Assembly: GCA_024635995.1 (NCBI GenBank)
Contig: JAGXHW010000031.1
Coordinates: 1-64,000 of the forward strand
DNA from: Clostridiaceae bacterium
GTDB taxonomy: Bacteria; Bacillota; Clostridia; Peptostreptococcales; Tindalliaceae
Length of the DNA stretch: 64,000 bases
Direction of reading: 5' to 3'
Of the stretch, positions 49,134 through 59,292 are shown in pieces. The notes under the pieces were generated by a model. The model did not search any database. It saw nothing but the letters and a program-made list of their open reading frames with translations, and was not told the origin of the DNA. Position numbers and translations under genes: made by a program. Position 1 is the stretch's first letter; every line of letters begins with the position of its first letter.

Positions 49134-49454
49134 GATGATTCCTCCTTAAAAAAGTAACGACGAACTTTAAAGAAAAAACCCTTTTCACAAAGGGTTTTGT
49201 ATTTATACAACACCCGCCATGCCGTACGCCGACCGTTTTGAAACCTGCTAGGCAGGTGGGTGCCCTGCTCACGGTTTCATTCGTCCCCGAAGGGCATGAA
49301 CTACACCGCAAGACTCCGGATTCCCAATGTAATAGTGTTGGCTCAAAACTAAGTCGAATACACGTACACGGCAGGCTGTCTTTTCTTTATTTTATCACAG
49401 CTGGACAGGATTTACAAGAATTCCACTTCCTACTTTTAATTATTATGTTAACGA
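49134..49454. other. intergenic region with terminator and imperfect palindrome
   Basis: AAACCCTTT (49176-49184) and AAAGGGTTT (49189-49197) form a bidirectional terminator with TTTTTTC on the minus strand. At 49240-49278 GAAACC/GGTTTC enclose CCTGC/GCAGG, a REP-like fold. The rest (49280-49450) shows nothing I can name. Confidence 0.5.
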
Positions 49455-50663
49455 TTATGTTAACACTTCCCGCAGATAAGCATAGATCACCTTGGAAGTA
49501 TCAACCACCGTTTCAAGCACCACATATTCATCAGACCCATGGAAATCAATGCCCTGGGGTCCGAAAACATAGGTGGGGATCTTTGCTCTGCTGCCCAGGT
49601 AATTGAAATCACCAATACTGGGGAAATAACTTATTTCTGCATTCTTACCGGTTACATCCTTGATGCAGCGTTGCATGGTTTTTGTGTAAGGGTTGCTTTC
49701 AGAAATGGTGTAGGGATGATACCCGCCGTTTTCCGGGTGGGGGGCGTCTCTGAATTTCATACTCCAGGTGCCTTTGATGCCGGCACGTTTGACGGCTTCT
49801 TCCACTTCCTGTCGTAGGTAACCCAGGTTTTCTCCCTTTACCGTATGGCGGAAGATCGTGAATGAGGCGAGGTCTGGTACGCTGCAGGCGACGCCGCCGC
49901 CTTTGAAATCGATGACTGAAATGGAGCCTTTACCCAATTTGGGATCGGTTTTTGTTTCCATGGCTTTCAGCTGTAACATGATTTTGGCAGCTTCTTCCAC
50001 TGCGTCTATGCCCAGTTCAGGATGAGCCGCATGAGAGCTTTTGCCATGAACGGTGACGGTATAGTTCCAGCCACCCCGTGCGCCCAGGCATAAACAGGGA
50101 AAGGGGATGTTTGCAAAACTGCCGCTGGGTTCCGGTACAATGGCGGCATCCACAAAATCGGTAATGCCATCTAACAGCAGTGCATCAGTACCCAGCCCAT
50201 AGGGGCCTTCCTCGTCAGACACAAGGGTGTATATAATTTCTCCGTTGAAGCTGGGGGTGGTTTTCACAAAGGCTTCCACAGCCAGCATAATGGCTGCGCA
50301 ACCTGATTTCATGTCCAGTGCACCTACACCATAGAGTTTTCCATCCTCCACTTCTGCGCCAAGTGGGTCTTTTTTCCAACCGTCACAGATTTCCACCGTG
50401 TCCAGGTGACCGTTCAGCAGGATGTGGGGGCCTTCGTGATCACCCTTTAACCTGCCGATGACATTGGTTCCCTTAAACTGTGTCACTTTCTTTTCATGGT
50501 AACGATGGTAGAATGGTTCCAATCCTCGTATTTTCAACCAGTCATAGGCAAATTCCATCACTGTGTCTTCCTGAAAATAGGGACTGAAAATTTTTACCAA
50601 ATCACCCACCAATAGGGTTGTGTTTTCCAGGTTTAGATAGTCGTCGACGGTTTTCATGGTCAT
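49455..50663 (-). CDS. M20 family metallohydrolase (ArgE/DapE-type)
   Basis: A 402-residue di-zinc hydrolase. Ligands are in LLNGHLDTVEICDGW, GALDMKSG, VSDEEGPYG, VPEPSG and the final His in FGPQGIDFHGS. The lid domain begins at about residue 190 (TVTVHGKSSHAAHPELG). Members deacylate N-acetylornithine, succinyl-diaminopimelate or dipeptides; the YgeY/knotted-helical subgroup used in amino-acid catabolism looks closest. Product ornithine would fit the nearby operon, but this is inference. GGAG seven bases before ATG 50663. Confidence 0.83.
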   Translation of the reverse strand: MTMKTVDDYLNLENTTLLVGDLVKIFSPYFQEDTVMEFAYDWLKIRGLEPFYHRYHEKKVTQFKGTNVIGRLKGDHEGPHILLNGHLDTVEICDGWKKDPLGAEVEDGKLYGVGALDMKSGCAAIMLAVEAFVKTTPSFNGEIIYTLVSDEEGPYGLGTDALLLDGITDFVDAAIVPEPSGSFANIPFPCLCLGARGGWNYTVTVHGKSSHAAHPELGIDAVEEAAKIMLQLKAMETKTDPKLGKGSISVIDFKGGGVACSVPDLASFTIFRHTVKGENLGYLRQEVEEAVKRAGIKGTWSMKFRDAPHPENGGYHPYTISESNPYTKTMQRCIKDVTGKNAEISYFPSIGDFNYLGSRAKIPTYVFGPQGIDFHGSDEYVVLETVVDTSKVIYAYLREVLT

Positions 50664-50779
50664 CTCCCGGCTCCTTTCGCGACTTTACTTCCTCATAAGA
50701 TTAACTGACTTTACTTTTTATAAGATCAATAATCGATGATCTTGAATCATTTTTTTGAGAGCCACACTATGGTAAAAGT

Positions 50780-52564
50780 TTACTTTTCAGTATTAGGTCT
50801 TACCTGTATGCCCAACTCTTCCAGTTGTTTGTCATCTGCCACGCTTGGGGCGTTGGTCAGGGGACAACCGGCATTCTGGGTTTTAGGGAAGGCAATCACC
50901 TGACGGATGTTATCTTCTCCTGCCATGATCATCACAAGCCTGTCCAACCCATAGGCAATACCGCCATGGGGCGGTGTACCGAAGCGGAAGGCGTCCAGCA
51001 GAAATCCGAATTTTTCCTGGGTTTCTTCTTCTGTCAGACCAAGTGTTTTGAACATGCGAGACTGGAGGTTGGCGTCATGAATACGGATACTGCCGCCACC
51101 GATCTCATAGCCATTCAGCACAATGTCATAGGCTTTGGCTCGTACTTCTCCCGGTATTTCTTCCAAGCGGACCATGTCTTCATCCACAGGAGATGTGAAG
51201 GGGTGGTGCATGGCGACGTAACGTTGATTCTCCTCATCGTACTCCAATAATGGAAAATCTGTGATCCAGACAAATTGGTAATCGTCTTCTTTATAAAGTT
51301 TCAGACGTTTGGCCAAATGAGTGCGAAGGAAACCAAGGGACGCTGCCACCACTGAAGGTTGGTCAGCGACAAAGAGCACCAGGTCTCCCGCCTTAGCATC
51401 AGCCGTTTCCAACAAACTGGTCAGTTCTTCCTCACTGAAGAATTTTTTAATGGGTGACACAACTTCTTCTGCAGATACCTTTATCCAAGCCAAGCCCTTG
51501 GCACCATAGGTTTTGGCAGATTCTTCAAGGGCTGCAATTTCCTTACGTGTGAAGCTGTCGGCGCCTTCTTTGACGGTGATGCACTTCACCTGTCCACCTT
51601 TGGCAATTGTGTCTGAAAACACTTTGAAACCACTGTCAGCCAGCTGCTCTGTCAGGTCGATCAGTTCCATACTGTAGCGCAAATCAGGCTTGTCTGATCC
51701 GTAGCGGTCCATGGCTTCCTGGTAAGACAGGCGGGTGATGGGCATGGGAATGTCGACGTTCATGACGTCTTTGAACAAGGACTGCATCATACGGCTGTTA
51801 ATTTCAATCACATCTTCCATGTTGACAAAGGACATTTCGCAATCAATTTGGGTGAATTCCGGCTGACGGTCGGCACGCAAATCTTCATCACGGAAGCATT
51901 TTACAATTTGGAAATAGCGGTCCAACCCTGACACCATCAACAGTTGTTTAAACAGCTGTGGTGATTGGGGCAGGGCATAAAATTTTCCCGGGTTTACACG
52001 GCTGGGTACCAGGTAGTCCCGTGCTCCTTCCGGGGTTGGTTTGGTGAGTACAGGGGTTTCCACTTCAATAAATCCTTCTGTGGATAGAAACTGACGAACA
52101 TGGTTGGCCACCTGTTGGCGCAGCATCAGGTTCCGCTGCATGGAGGGTTTTCGAAGGTCCAAGTAGCGGTATTTCAAACGCAGTCCTTCAGATACATCGT
52201 CATCGTCTTTGATGTAGATGGGCGGTGTATCAGCTGTATTCAGCACTTTCAGAATACTGGCATGAATTTCGATTTTGCCAGTTGCCAGGTTTGGGTTTTC
52301 AGACTGACGGGCCTTCACCACGCCCTGAACAGAAACCACATATTCGGAACCCAGCTTTTCGGCTGCTTCAAAAGCCTCTTTTGAAATATCCTGGTCAAAA
52401 ATAATTTGGACAATGCCTGAGCGGTCACGGAGGTCAACAAAAATAAGACTGCCCAGGTCCCGGCGTTTTTGCACCCATCCATTCAGGGCAACGGTTTCAT
52501 CAATTTGTTTTTCCGATAAGGTGCCACACATGTGTGTTCGCTTGAAAAATGTTTGTTCTGCCAT
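50780..52564 (-). CDS. aspS: aspartyl-tRNA synthetase
   Basis: A 594-residue class IIb enzyme from ATG 52564 (GGAG eight bases upstream). Anticodon-binding OB fold (about 10-110), motif 1 near FLSTEGFIEVETPVLTKP, motif 2 FRDEDLRADRQPEFTQID, the bacterial GAD insertion (about 290-430) and motif 3 GIAYGLDRLVMIMAG. Bacterial-type length. In many clostridia hisS comes just before it; here hemZ does. Confidence 0.97.
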   Translation of the reverse strand: MAEQTFFKRTHMCGTLSEKQIDETVALNGWVQKRRDLGSLIFVDLRDRSGIVQIIFDQDISKEAFEAAEKLGSEYVVSVQGVVKARQSENPNLATGKIEIHASILKVLNTADTPPIYIKDDDDVSEGLRLKYRYLDLRKPSMQRNLMLRQQVANHVRQFLSTEGFIEVETPVLTKPTPEGARDYLVPSRVNPGKFYALPQSPQLFKQLLMVSGLDRYFQIVKCFRDEDLRADRQPEFTQIDCEMSFVNMEDVIEINSRMMQSLFKDVMNVDIPMPITRLSYQEAMDRYGSDKPDLRYSMELIDLTEQLADSGFKVFSDTIAKGGQVKCITVKEGADSFTRKEIAALEESAKTYGAKGLAWIKVSAEEVVSPIKKFFSEEELTSLLETADAKAGDLVLFVADQPSVVAASLGFLRTHLAKRLKLYKEDDYQFVWITDFPLLEYDEENQRYVAMHHPFTSPVDEDMVRLEEIPGEVRAKAYDIVLNGYEIGGGSIRIHDANLQSRMFKTLGLTEEETQEKFGFLLDAFRFGTPPHGGIAYGLDRLVMIMAGEDNIRQVIAFPKTQNAGCPLTNAPSVADDKQLEELGIQVRPNTEK

Positions 52565-52644
52565 TTGATTCACTCCTCATTCTTCTGTTGTTTGCATTCC
52601 ATCTTTGATCTGTAGTGGTCAGTCTTTAATGTACTATTTTTCAC

Positions 52645-54153
52645 TCAAGACTTCTGCGAAAATGCCTTGTTCCAGCCAGCTTCGTCGAAGCCATGTAGTT
52701 TCATACGTTCAATATACACATGAATGTTTTTTACATTGGGTTTTCGTTCAATGCGGTTTGTTTCCGGATAATACAGCTTTGATACTGCACCGGCCCCAAT
52801 GCCCATGATGGTCTGTTTTTCTTCCATCATGAGAATGTTGTAGAGCCCTTCCTGGCCTGGTTTTGAGAAACCCACGTTTTCCAGATGCCCTGCCATTTCT
52901 TTCTGCCGGTATAAATAGTAGGGAATCAACCCCTGTGCTTTTGCAAAAGAATAAATGCGGTTCATCATATTTTCCGATTCGTTGTCGGAGAGCTGGTGTT
53001 TTACGGCGTCTGTTTTTAATGTGGAACTGCGTTTCAGTGCCAGGGCATGGACTGTCAAATTGGCGGGTGTAAGGGGTTTAATGGCGTTAAGAGTGCTCAT
53101 TAACTGGTCTTCTCCTTCCCCAGGTAAGCCAACGATTAAATCCAGGTTAACGGTTTGAAACCCCAGGTTCTCAGCCAGTTGCCATGCCTCATAAAACTCA
53201 TCCACAGTATGACACCGGTTGACGCGCTTCAGGGTGTCTGGTTGCAGGGTTTGAGGGTTAATGCTAAGCCTGTTTACCTGGTATTCTTTTAACACTTTCA
53301 GTTTCTCTTCAGTAATGGTGTCAGGCCGGCCGGCTTCAAAGGTGATTTCCCGCGGTGATGACAGTGGCCATGCGTTGGACAGGGTTTCCATTAATTCCCT
53401 GATTTGTGTTGCTGTCAGGATGGATGGTGTGCCGCCGCCGATGTACAGGGTATCGAGATACCACTGACGTTCATTGAGCCACGCCAGGGCACCTTTTAAT
53501 TCCATGAGCAGGGCTTCCAGGTAAGCGGCAATTAACGGGTCATCTTTACCAGACACAGCCTGGGAAATAAAGGAACAATAGCTGCATCGGCTGGGACAAA
53601 GTGGAATGCCAATGTATAGACTGACACTGTTTTCTGTGATGGATTCCAGGATTGGGTTTTGTAGGTGTGCTATACCGGTGACCAGGCGGGCTTTGTCTTC
53701 TGCGATGGCGTAAGTATCCTGCAGGGTACTGATGACAAGGTCATCGGCTTTTAGATGCTGTATCAGTTGATGTGCCAGCTTCACTGGCCGAACACCCGTC
53801 AGTGTACCCCATGGCAGCTTCGTGGGTTTGAAATCTTGCATGAGCAAATAGACACCCTTTAAAAACTTCCTTTTCGCTTGCTTTTTATATTCCGGATGCT
53901 GTTGCCACTTTGAATGATGGGTAACTTCAATGGTTTCGTCATTTAACCGTAACCAGCTCCGGCCAGAACCATCGTCTACACCGTAATCGCAAACAAGCCC
54001 CGGTTTTGCAACCGGGGAATTTTTGTCGATGTCAGCGGCAATGGTTACTTTAAGCTCATCCAAATCAACAAAAAGCCGAACAAGTTCTCTGATTTCATAA
54101 TCCAGCCATTCGTCCTGCAAGTAGATGTGAAAGGTTTTGTTTTTATCCGTCAT
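52645..54153 (-). CDS. hemZ: coproporphyrinogen III dehydrogenase-like radical SAM protein HemZ
   Basis: A 502-residue radical SAM protein with the cluster motif CPSRCSYC (C-x3-C-x2-C) at about residue 177, followed by IGGGTPSIL and SINPQTLQPDTLKRVNR. The N-terminal 150 residues are the HemZ-specific extension. The family is annotated as oxygen-independent coproporphyrinogen oxidase-like; in heme-less clostridia its role is not established. It is eight bases downstream of the metallo-beta-lactamase gene. Confidence 0.9.
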   Translation of the reverse strand: MTDKNKTFHIYLQDEWLDYEIRELVRLFVDLDELKVTIAADIDKNSPVAKPGLVCDYGVDDGSGRSWLRLNDETIEVTHHSKWQQHPEYKKQAKRKFLKGVYLLMQDFKPTKLPWGTLTGVRPVKLAHQLIQHLKADDLVISTLQDTYAIAEDKARLVTGIAHLQNPILESITENSVSLYIGIPLCPSRCSYCSFISQAVSGKDDPLIAAYLEALLMELKGALAWLNERQWYLDTLYIGGGTPSILTATQIRELMETLSNAWPLSSPREITFEAGRPDTITEEKLKVLKEYQVNRLSINPQTLQPDTLKRVNRCHTVDEFYEAWQLAENLGFQTVNLDLIVGLPGEGEDQLMSTLNAIKPLTPANLTVHALALKRSSTLKTDAVKHQLSDNESENMMNRIYSFAKAQGLIPYYLYRQKEMAGHLENVGFSKPGQEGLYNILMMEEKQTIMGIGAGAVSKLYYPETNRIERKPNVKNIHVYIERMKLHGFDEAGWNKAFSQKS

Positions 54154-54161
54154 GCCCTCAC

Positions 54162-54779
54162 CTACAAATGTGGGTTAGATCGACGTTCATCAGCGATAGT
54201 AGTTTCCGGCCCATGACCTGGGTAAACCAGCACATCGTCATCCAGGGTCAACAGTTTGTCATGGATGGACCGGATCAGCTGACGGTGATTGCCGCCGGCC
54301 AGGTCGGTTCTGCCAATAGATTGCTTGAAGAGTGTATCGCCTGCGAATAACATCTTGTCTGCCATAAAGCAAACACCACCCTGGGAGTGCCCAGGTGTAT
54401 GAATCACCTTAACGGTTTGCTCACCCAGGAGAATTTCATCACCATCCTGCAGCAGGCCGTCGGGATAAACCTCGATGCCTGCACCCATCATGGCTGTGTA
54501 GTTTTCCTTGCTGTCTGCAGCCATGGGTGCATCCTCTTCATGGAGTACCACAGGTACTCCGGTTTTTATCTGAAGGTTTTTCACAGCTCCCAAATGATCG
54601 CCATGCCCATGGGTCAAGGCAATGAGTTTCAGGTTCCATCCCTGTTGTTCCAGCACCTGCATAACACCGCCTGCGTTGCCGCCTGGGTCAATGACCATGG
54701 CTTCCTTGCTTTCTGTTTCTGCCAGGATATAGGTATTTACCTGCATTGGTCCAGTGACCAGTTTCTTCATTGTAAACAT
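54162..54779 (-). CDS. metallo-beta-lactamase hydrolase, glyoxalase II-like
   Basis: A 205-residue protein from ATG 54779 (AAAGGGG seven bases upstream). Metal motif THGHGDHLGA, then HTPGHSQGGV, FAGDTLF and YPGHGPETT. The family is common after dtd in clostridia. Its substrate is unknown; hydroxyacylglutathione hydrolase-type thioester cleavage is typical but glutathione is unlikely here. Confidence 0.9.
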   Translation of the reverse strand: MFTMKKLVTGPMQVNTYILAETESKEAMVIDPGGNAGGVMQVLEQQGWNLKLIALTHGHGDHLGAVKNLQIKTGVPVVLHEEDAPMAADSKENYTAMMGAGIEVYPDGLLQDGDEILLGEQTVKVIHTPGHSQGGVCFMADKMLFAGDTLFKQSIGRTDLAGGNHRQLIRSIHDKLLTLDDDVLVYPGHGPETTIADERRSNPHL

Positions 54780-54795
54780 GCACAAACCCCTTTCC

Positions 54796-55245
54796 TTAAA
54801 ATAATTTTTTGCTGTCAATTAGCATGGTAACCGGGCCATCATTCACAGATGACACTTCCATATGGGCCTGAAACACCCCAGTTTCTGTTTTTATGCCTTT
54901 GTCTTGGCACATTTGTACAAACTCTTGATAATAGTTGTCGGCTTCTTCTGGTTCCTTGGCATCAGTAAAACTGGGTCGCCTGCCTTTACGGCAGTCACCC
55001 ATGAGGGTAAATTGAGAAATGCAAAGAATTTCTCCACCTTCATCCATAAGTGAACGGTTCATTTTACCGTTTTCATCTTCAAAAATCCTTAAGTTGGTGA
55101 TTTTTTCCACCATATAGGGGATTTCTGTCCGTGTATCTGTTTTGTCCACACCAAAATAAACCAAGAGGCCTCTGTTAATTTGGCCTTTTACCTGTCCATC
55201 AACTTCCACTTTTGCCTGGAACACTCTTTGAACAACTGCTCTCAT
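54796..55245 (-). CDS. dtd: D-aminoacyl-tRNA deacylase
   Basis: A 149-residue protein of exact family length: MRAVVQRV start, [17 protein letters not shown] and the C-terminal [11 protein letters not shown] with the cross-subunit Gly-cis-Pro motif. It removes D-amino acids (and glycine) from tRNA, useful in a cell that makes D-ornithine. GGAGAGTCAGAA precedes ATG. Its stop lies 16 bases before the hydrolase start. Confidence 0.96.
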   Translation of the reverse strand: MRAVVQRVFQAKVEVDGQVKGQINRGLLVYFGVDKTDTRTEIPYMVEKITNLRIFEDENGKMNRSLMDEGGEILCISQFTLMGDCRKGRRPSFTDAKEPEEADNYYQEFVQMCQDKGIKTETGVFQAHMEVSSVNDGPVTMLIDSKKLF

Positions 55246-55377
55246 TTCTGACTCTCCTTCTGACTCTCCTTATGTTAAAATCTGATGCTTATATTAATTT
55301 TTAAGTGCTACGTTTATTCATGTCTTCTCAAGATAACGCTGGTTTATTGAATGATATTTGTGGTTTTATAAAAATGA

Positions 55378-57552
55378 TCAGGTTTTTACCCTGAACACTT
55401 CATGAATACCCTGCATACGTTTTAATTTCTGCATTAAATCTTCCAGGAAAGCAATGTCTTTTGTTTCAATGACAATGTTAATGGAAGCAGACTGGTCTTT
55501 TCCCGTACGGGCATTAAGGGCATTAACGGTCACTTTCAAGTCTGTCAATAACTGGGTGATTTCCCTCAGCAGTCCCTTTCTATCCATGGCGTTGATCTGT
55601 ATCTCAGCCTGAAAGTCAATTTGTGTGTCGCTGTCCCATTCCACTTCTATCATACGTTCATCTTTTTCAGGGCTTTCTGCCAAGCTGGGGCAGTCTTTTC
55701 GATGAACAGAAACACCACGTCCACGGGTGATATACCCCACTATGTCGTCACCGGGTACCGGGTTACAGCATTTTGAAAAACGTACCATGATGTTGTCAAT
55801 GTCCTTGACGCTGACCCCCTGGCTTTTGCTAATTGGTTTCTTTTTGTCTGATTCTCTTCTGCTGGTTGGCGGCAGTAGTTTTTCAACTTCTTCAACCGGA
55901 ACTTCTTTTTTAATGTATTCCCTGATTTTTGGCAAAATCTGGGCCAGTGTAATACCGCCATATCCAAGGGTTGCATACAAGTCTTCCTCAGAGGCCAGGC
56001 TCATACGTTTGGCAACACCAATGAGGGTTTTGGGATTCAAGGCAATTTGCACGGGTACATTCATCCGTTTGACACTCTGCTCCAGCATGTCTTTTCCCTT
56101 GGAAATATTTTCTTCCCGACGTTCCTTTTTAAACCACTGTTTAATTTTGGTTTTCGCCTGAGAACTTTGCACAATCTTAAGCCAGTCACGGCTGGGGCCG
56201 TTACTGTTTGAAGATGTTAATACTTCAACAATGTTGCCATTTTTAAGTTTGTAATGTATAGGCACAATACGGCCGTCCACTTTAGCGCCTACGCATTTGT
56301 TGCCTATGTCACTGTGTATTTTATAGGCAAAATCGATGGGGGTTGCACCTGCCGGCAGGTCAATGACTTTTCCTTTGGGAGTAAAAACAAAAACCTCGTT
56401 GGTGAAGAGGTCAATTTTCAATGATTCCATGAATTCCTTGGGGTCCTTGGTTTCTTTCTCCCATTCCATCATTTGACTTAGCCAGGCTAATTTTTCATCG
56501 ATGTTGCTTGACTCTTTGGTGGTCTGGTTCTCTTTGTATTTCCAGTGAGCGGCAATACCATATTCTGCAATTTGGTTCATTTCCCAGGTGCGAATCTGTA
56601 TTTCAAAAGGTTCCCCTTTCGGCCCTATGACGGTGGTATGAAGTGATTGGTACATGTTGGGTTTGGGCATGGCAATGTAATCTTTGAACCGTCCCGGGAT
56701 GGGCTTCCAAATGGTGTGCACCACACCCAGCACACCGTAACAGTCTTTGATACTGTCCACGATGACACGGATGGCCAGAAAATCAAAAATTTCTTCAAAT
56801 TCTCTTCCCTGGTTCACCATCTTTTTATAAATGCTGTAAAAATGTTTGGGTCGTCCATATATTTCGTTTTCAATGTCAAAATCCTTGAGTTTTTCCTTTA
56901 ATTCATGGATCACCAGGTTGATAAAATCTTCCCTGTCCTCCCGTTTTTTCGCCACACGTTCCACCAGGGCATAATAGCCATCAGGGTCCATGTATAGCAG
57001 GCTTAAATCTTCCAGTTCCCATTTAATGCGGGAAATTCCAAGCCGGTGAGCGATGGGGGCATATATTTCAAGGGTTTCACGGGCTTTTTCCTTCTTTTTG
57101 TCGTCGCTCTGGAATTTTAGGGTACGCATGTTGTGGAGTCTGTCAGCCAGTTTAATTAAAACCACCCTTATGTCTTTGGCCATGGCCACAAACATTTTCC
57201 GAAGGTTTTCCGCCTGTTTTTCTTCCTGACTTTCAAAACTCATTTTGGTAAGTTTGGTGACCCCTTCCACCAGTTCAGCAATTTCCCCGCCAAATTCAGA
57301 TTTCATTTTTTCGTAGCTGTTGGGTGTGTCTTCAAGCACATCATGAAGCAGCCCTGCAGCAATGGTGCTGCTGTCCATCTGCATTTGTATCAAAATTTTC
57401 GCCACTTCAACAGGATGGGAAAAATACCTGTCGCCGGATTTGCGGTATTGGCCTTCGTGGGCGCTGTCAGCATACTGGTACGCACGAATAATCAGTTCGA
57501 CATCGCATTGTGGATTGTATTCTTCGATCATGGTAATGAGATTTTCTAACAT
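55378..57552 (-). CDS. relA: bifunctional (p)ppGpp synthetase/hydrolase
   Basis: A 724-residue long RSH protein. HD hydrolase domain with HPVEVAKIL and LLHDVLEDT (about 45-80), synthetase domain (about 240-350) with YQSLHTTV, TGS domain (about 390-450, VFTPKGKVIDLPAGATPIDFAY), zinc-finger-like segment with FSKCCNPVPGDD, and a C-terminal ACT domain. The HD residues are intact, so both activities are expected. GGAGGTGATCCCTCA precedes ATG. It lies in the apt-relA-dtd operon. Confidence 0.96.
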   Translation of the reverse strand: MLENLITMIEEYNPQCDVELIIRAYQYADSAHEGQYRKSGDRYFSHPVEVAKILIQMQMDSSTIAAGLLHDVLEDTPNSYEKMKSEFGGEIAELVEGVTKLTKMSFESQEEKQAENLRKMFVAMAKDIRVVLIKLADRLHNMRTLKFQSDDKKKEKARETLEIYAPIAHRLGISRIKWELEDLSLLYMDPDGYYALVERVAKKREDREDFINLVIHELKEKLKDFDIENEIYGRPKHFYSIYKKMVNQGREFEEIFDFLAIRVIVDSIKDCYGVLGVVHTIWKPIPGRFKDYIAMPKPNMYQSLHTTVIGPKGEPFEIQIRTWEMNQIAEYGIAAHWKYKENQTTKESSNIDEKLAWLSQMMEWEKETKDPKEFMESLKIDLFTNEVFVFTPKGKVIDLPAGATPIDFAYKIHSDIGNKCVGAKVDGRIVPIHYKLKNGNIVEVLTSSNSNGPSRDWLKIVQSSQAKTKIKQWFKKERREENISKGKDMLEQSVKRMNVPVQIALNPKTLIGVAKRMSLASEEDLYATLGYGGITLAQILPKIREYIKKEVPVEEVEKLLPPTSRRESDKKKPISKSQGVSVKDIDNIMVRFSKCCNPVPGDDIVGYITRGRGVSVHRKDCPSLAESPEKDERMIEVEWDSDTQIDFQAEIQINAMDRKGLLREITQLLTDLKVTVNALNARTGKDQSASINIVIETKDIAFLEDLMQKLKRMQGIHEVFRVKT

Positions 57553-57663
57553 TGAGGGATCACCTCCTTTGCTTTGTATTTACCACATATTTACCTTTGA
57601 AATCATAACAGATGATTACATGAAAAAATTTTAACAAACCTTTAGGTTGCTTGAATTCCTACT

Positions 57664-58182
57664 TTACTCATCATAAGCAATTAAACAATGTATCGGGTAA
57701 TCCTTCAATTTTTCACGACCGCCTAAAAAAGTAAGCTCCATCAGGAAATTGACGGATACCACTTCACCACCCAAGGCTTCAATCAGCCTGGCTGTTGCCA
57801 GTACAGTGCCTCCAGTAGCCAATAAATCGTCGACAATGGCCACTTTTTGACCTGGCTTGATGGCATCTTTATGGATTTCCAGTTTGTCAGTACCATATTC
57901 AAGTTCGTATTCATAACTTTCCACTTCCGCCGGCAGTTTTCCAGGCTTTCGAACAGGAACAAACCCTGCACCCAGCTTGTAAGCAACAGGAACGCCAACA
58001 ATAAACCCTCTAGATTCGGGGCCGGCAACAACATCCACCTGTTTATCTTCCATGGATTTTGTGATTTCGTCAATGGTATATCGTAAAGCAGCCGGGTCTT
58101 TTAAAAGTGTAGTGATGTCTTTAAAATTTATGCCTTCCTTTGGAAAATCCTGGACCTCTCGAATGGTTGATTTTAAATCCAT
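57664..58182 (-). CDS. apt: adenine phosphoribosyltransferase
   Basis: A 172-residue type I PRTase with the PRPP loop [14 protein letters not shown] and the conserved [16 protein letters not shown] and N-terminal [18 protein letters not shown]. It salvages adenine to AMP. GGAGGGTTACCC precedes ATG. It is the first gene after the promoter at 58239; recJ, which often precedes it in clostridia, is absent. Confidence 0.97.
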   Translation of the reverse strand: MDLKSTIREVQDFPKEGINFKDITTLLKDPAALRYTIDEITKSMEDKQVDVVAGPESRGFIVGVPVAYKLGAGFVPVRKPGKLPAEVESYEYELEYGTDKLEIHKDAIKPGQKVAIVDDLLATGGTVLATARLIEALGGEVVSVNFLMELTFLGGREKLKDYPIHCLIAYDE

Positions 58183-58238
58183 GGGTAACCCTCCTGGTAT
58201 TGTTCTACTTTTCTGACTGTGTGCATAGAATATCTTCC

Positions 58239-58267
58239 ATTATATCGGTTTAACCATCAATGTTCAA
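58239..58267 (-). promoter_or_regulatory. sigma-A promoter of the apt-relA-dtd-hemZ operon
   Basis: Minus strand TTGAAC (58267-58262), 17-base spacer, TATAAT (58244-58239). Just upstream, CGGGTT/AACCCG (58271-58288) with TTATTG may be a weak secF terminator. A 17-base direct repeat TATGCTGCTTTACTTTT is present twice with a period of 23 (about 58341-58380). Confidence 0.7.
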
Positions 58268-58389
58268 TAACGGGTTCAGCTAAACCCGGCTGGCTGTCAT
58301 TATATTAAACAAATGTAGCTGCCGGGTTTAATTATATTTATATGCTGCTTTACTTTTAATTGATATGCTGCTTTACTTTTCCAAGATTG

Positions 58390-59277
58390 TTAAGATGTTT
58401 TCGCAAACATTTTCTTTTGGTCTTTTCCCTTGTCCTTAATCATTACCCAGAGGGGGCTGGCAATAAAGATTGAAGAATAGGTTCCGCTGATAATACCGGC
58501 GATGAGAGGCAGGGCAAATTCTTTGATCTGTGGCACACCCAGTACATAGAGGGCTACAATGGTGACCAGAGTCGTAACTGATGTGTAGATTGACCGGGTC
58601 ACTGTCTGGTTAATGCTGTCTGTGGCCAGCTGTTCATAGTTAAATTTTTTCATAAGTTTACGGTTTTCGCGGATTCTGTCGAAAACAACGATGGTATCGT
58701 TGATGGAGTAACCCAGCACCGTGAGCATAGCTGCCACAAAGGGGCTGTTCAGTGGAATTCGGAAAATAACATAGACTGACAACACAATGAGAATGTCATG
58801 AAGCAGTGCCAGGATGGCTGCTACGCCAAAGCTGAATTCGAATCGAAAAGTGATGTAGGCCAGCATACCGATGGCAGCTATGAGCATGGAAAGGAAAGCC
58901 CTGTCGCGAATTTCTTTACCAATGGATGGGCCAAACTGCTCTGTTCGCAAGAAATCGTCGTCTGTCAGGTTGAATTCTTCTGCCAACGCATCATATAAAA
59001 GGGTTCGCTGGCTGTGGTCCATGTCAACAATGGTTCTGATCTGCACTGTTGTCTGGTTATCGCCGATAAAGTTGATGTTGGCACTGGCATCCCAGTTGTC
59101 CATGTATTGTCTGATATCTTCTGTGTCCACCGATTGGTGCAGTTCAATTTCCATCAATGTGCCACCGGTAAAATCAATCCCTGTGTTTACACCGCCAACG
59201 AGAGCGACGACCAGAGCAATGAGGATGATGGCGCCGGAGATGGAAAACCAAATTCGTTTTTGATGAATGATATCCAT
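58390..59277 (-). CDS. secF: protein translocase subunit SecF
   Basis: A 295-residue membrane protein with six hydrophobic segments. The periplasmic-side domain after the first segment begins GIDFTGGTLMEI, and RND-family segments include GYSINDTIVVFDRIREN. It works with SecD to pull proteins across the membrane using the ion gradient. The gene starts 16 bases after the secD stop. Confidence 0.96.
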   Translation of the reverse strand: MDIIHQKRIWFSISGAIILIALVVALVGGVNTGIDFTGGTLMEIELHQSVDTEDIRQYMDNWDASANINFIGDNQTTVQIRTIVDMDHSQRTLLYDALAEEFNLTDDDFLRTEQFGPSIGKEIRDRAFLSMLIAAIGMLAYITFRFEFSFGVAAILALLHDILIVLSVYVIFRIPLNSPFVAAMLTVLGYSINDTIVVFDRIRENRKLMKKFNYEQLATDSINQTVTRSIYTSVTTLVTIVALYVLGVPQIKEFALPLIAGIISGTYSSIFIASPLWVMIKDKGKDQKKMFAKTS

Positions 59278-59292
59278 TATTTTTCCTCCTCC

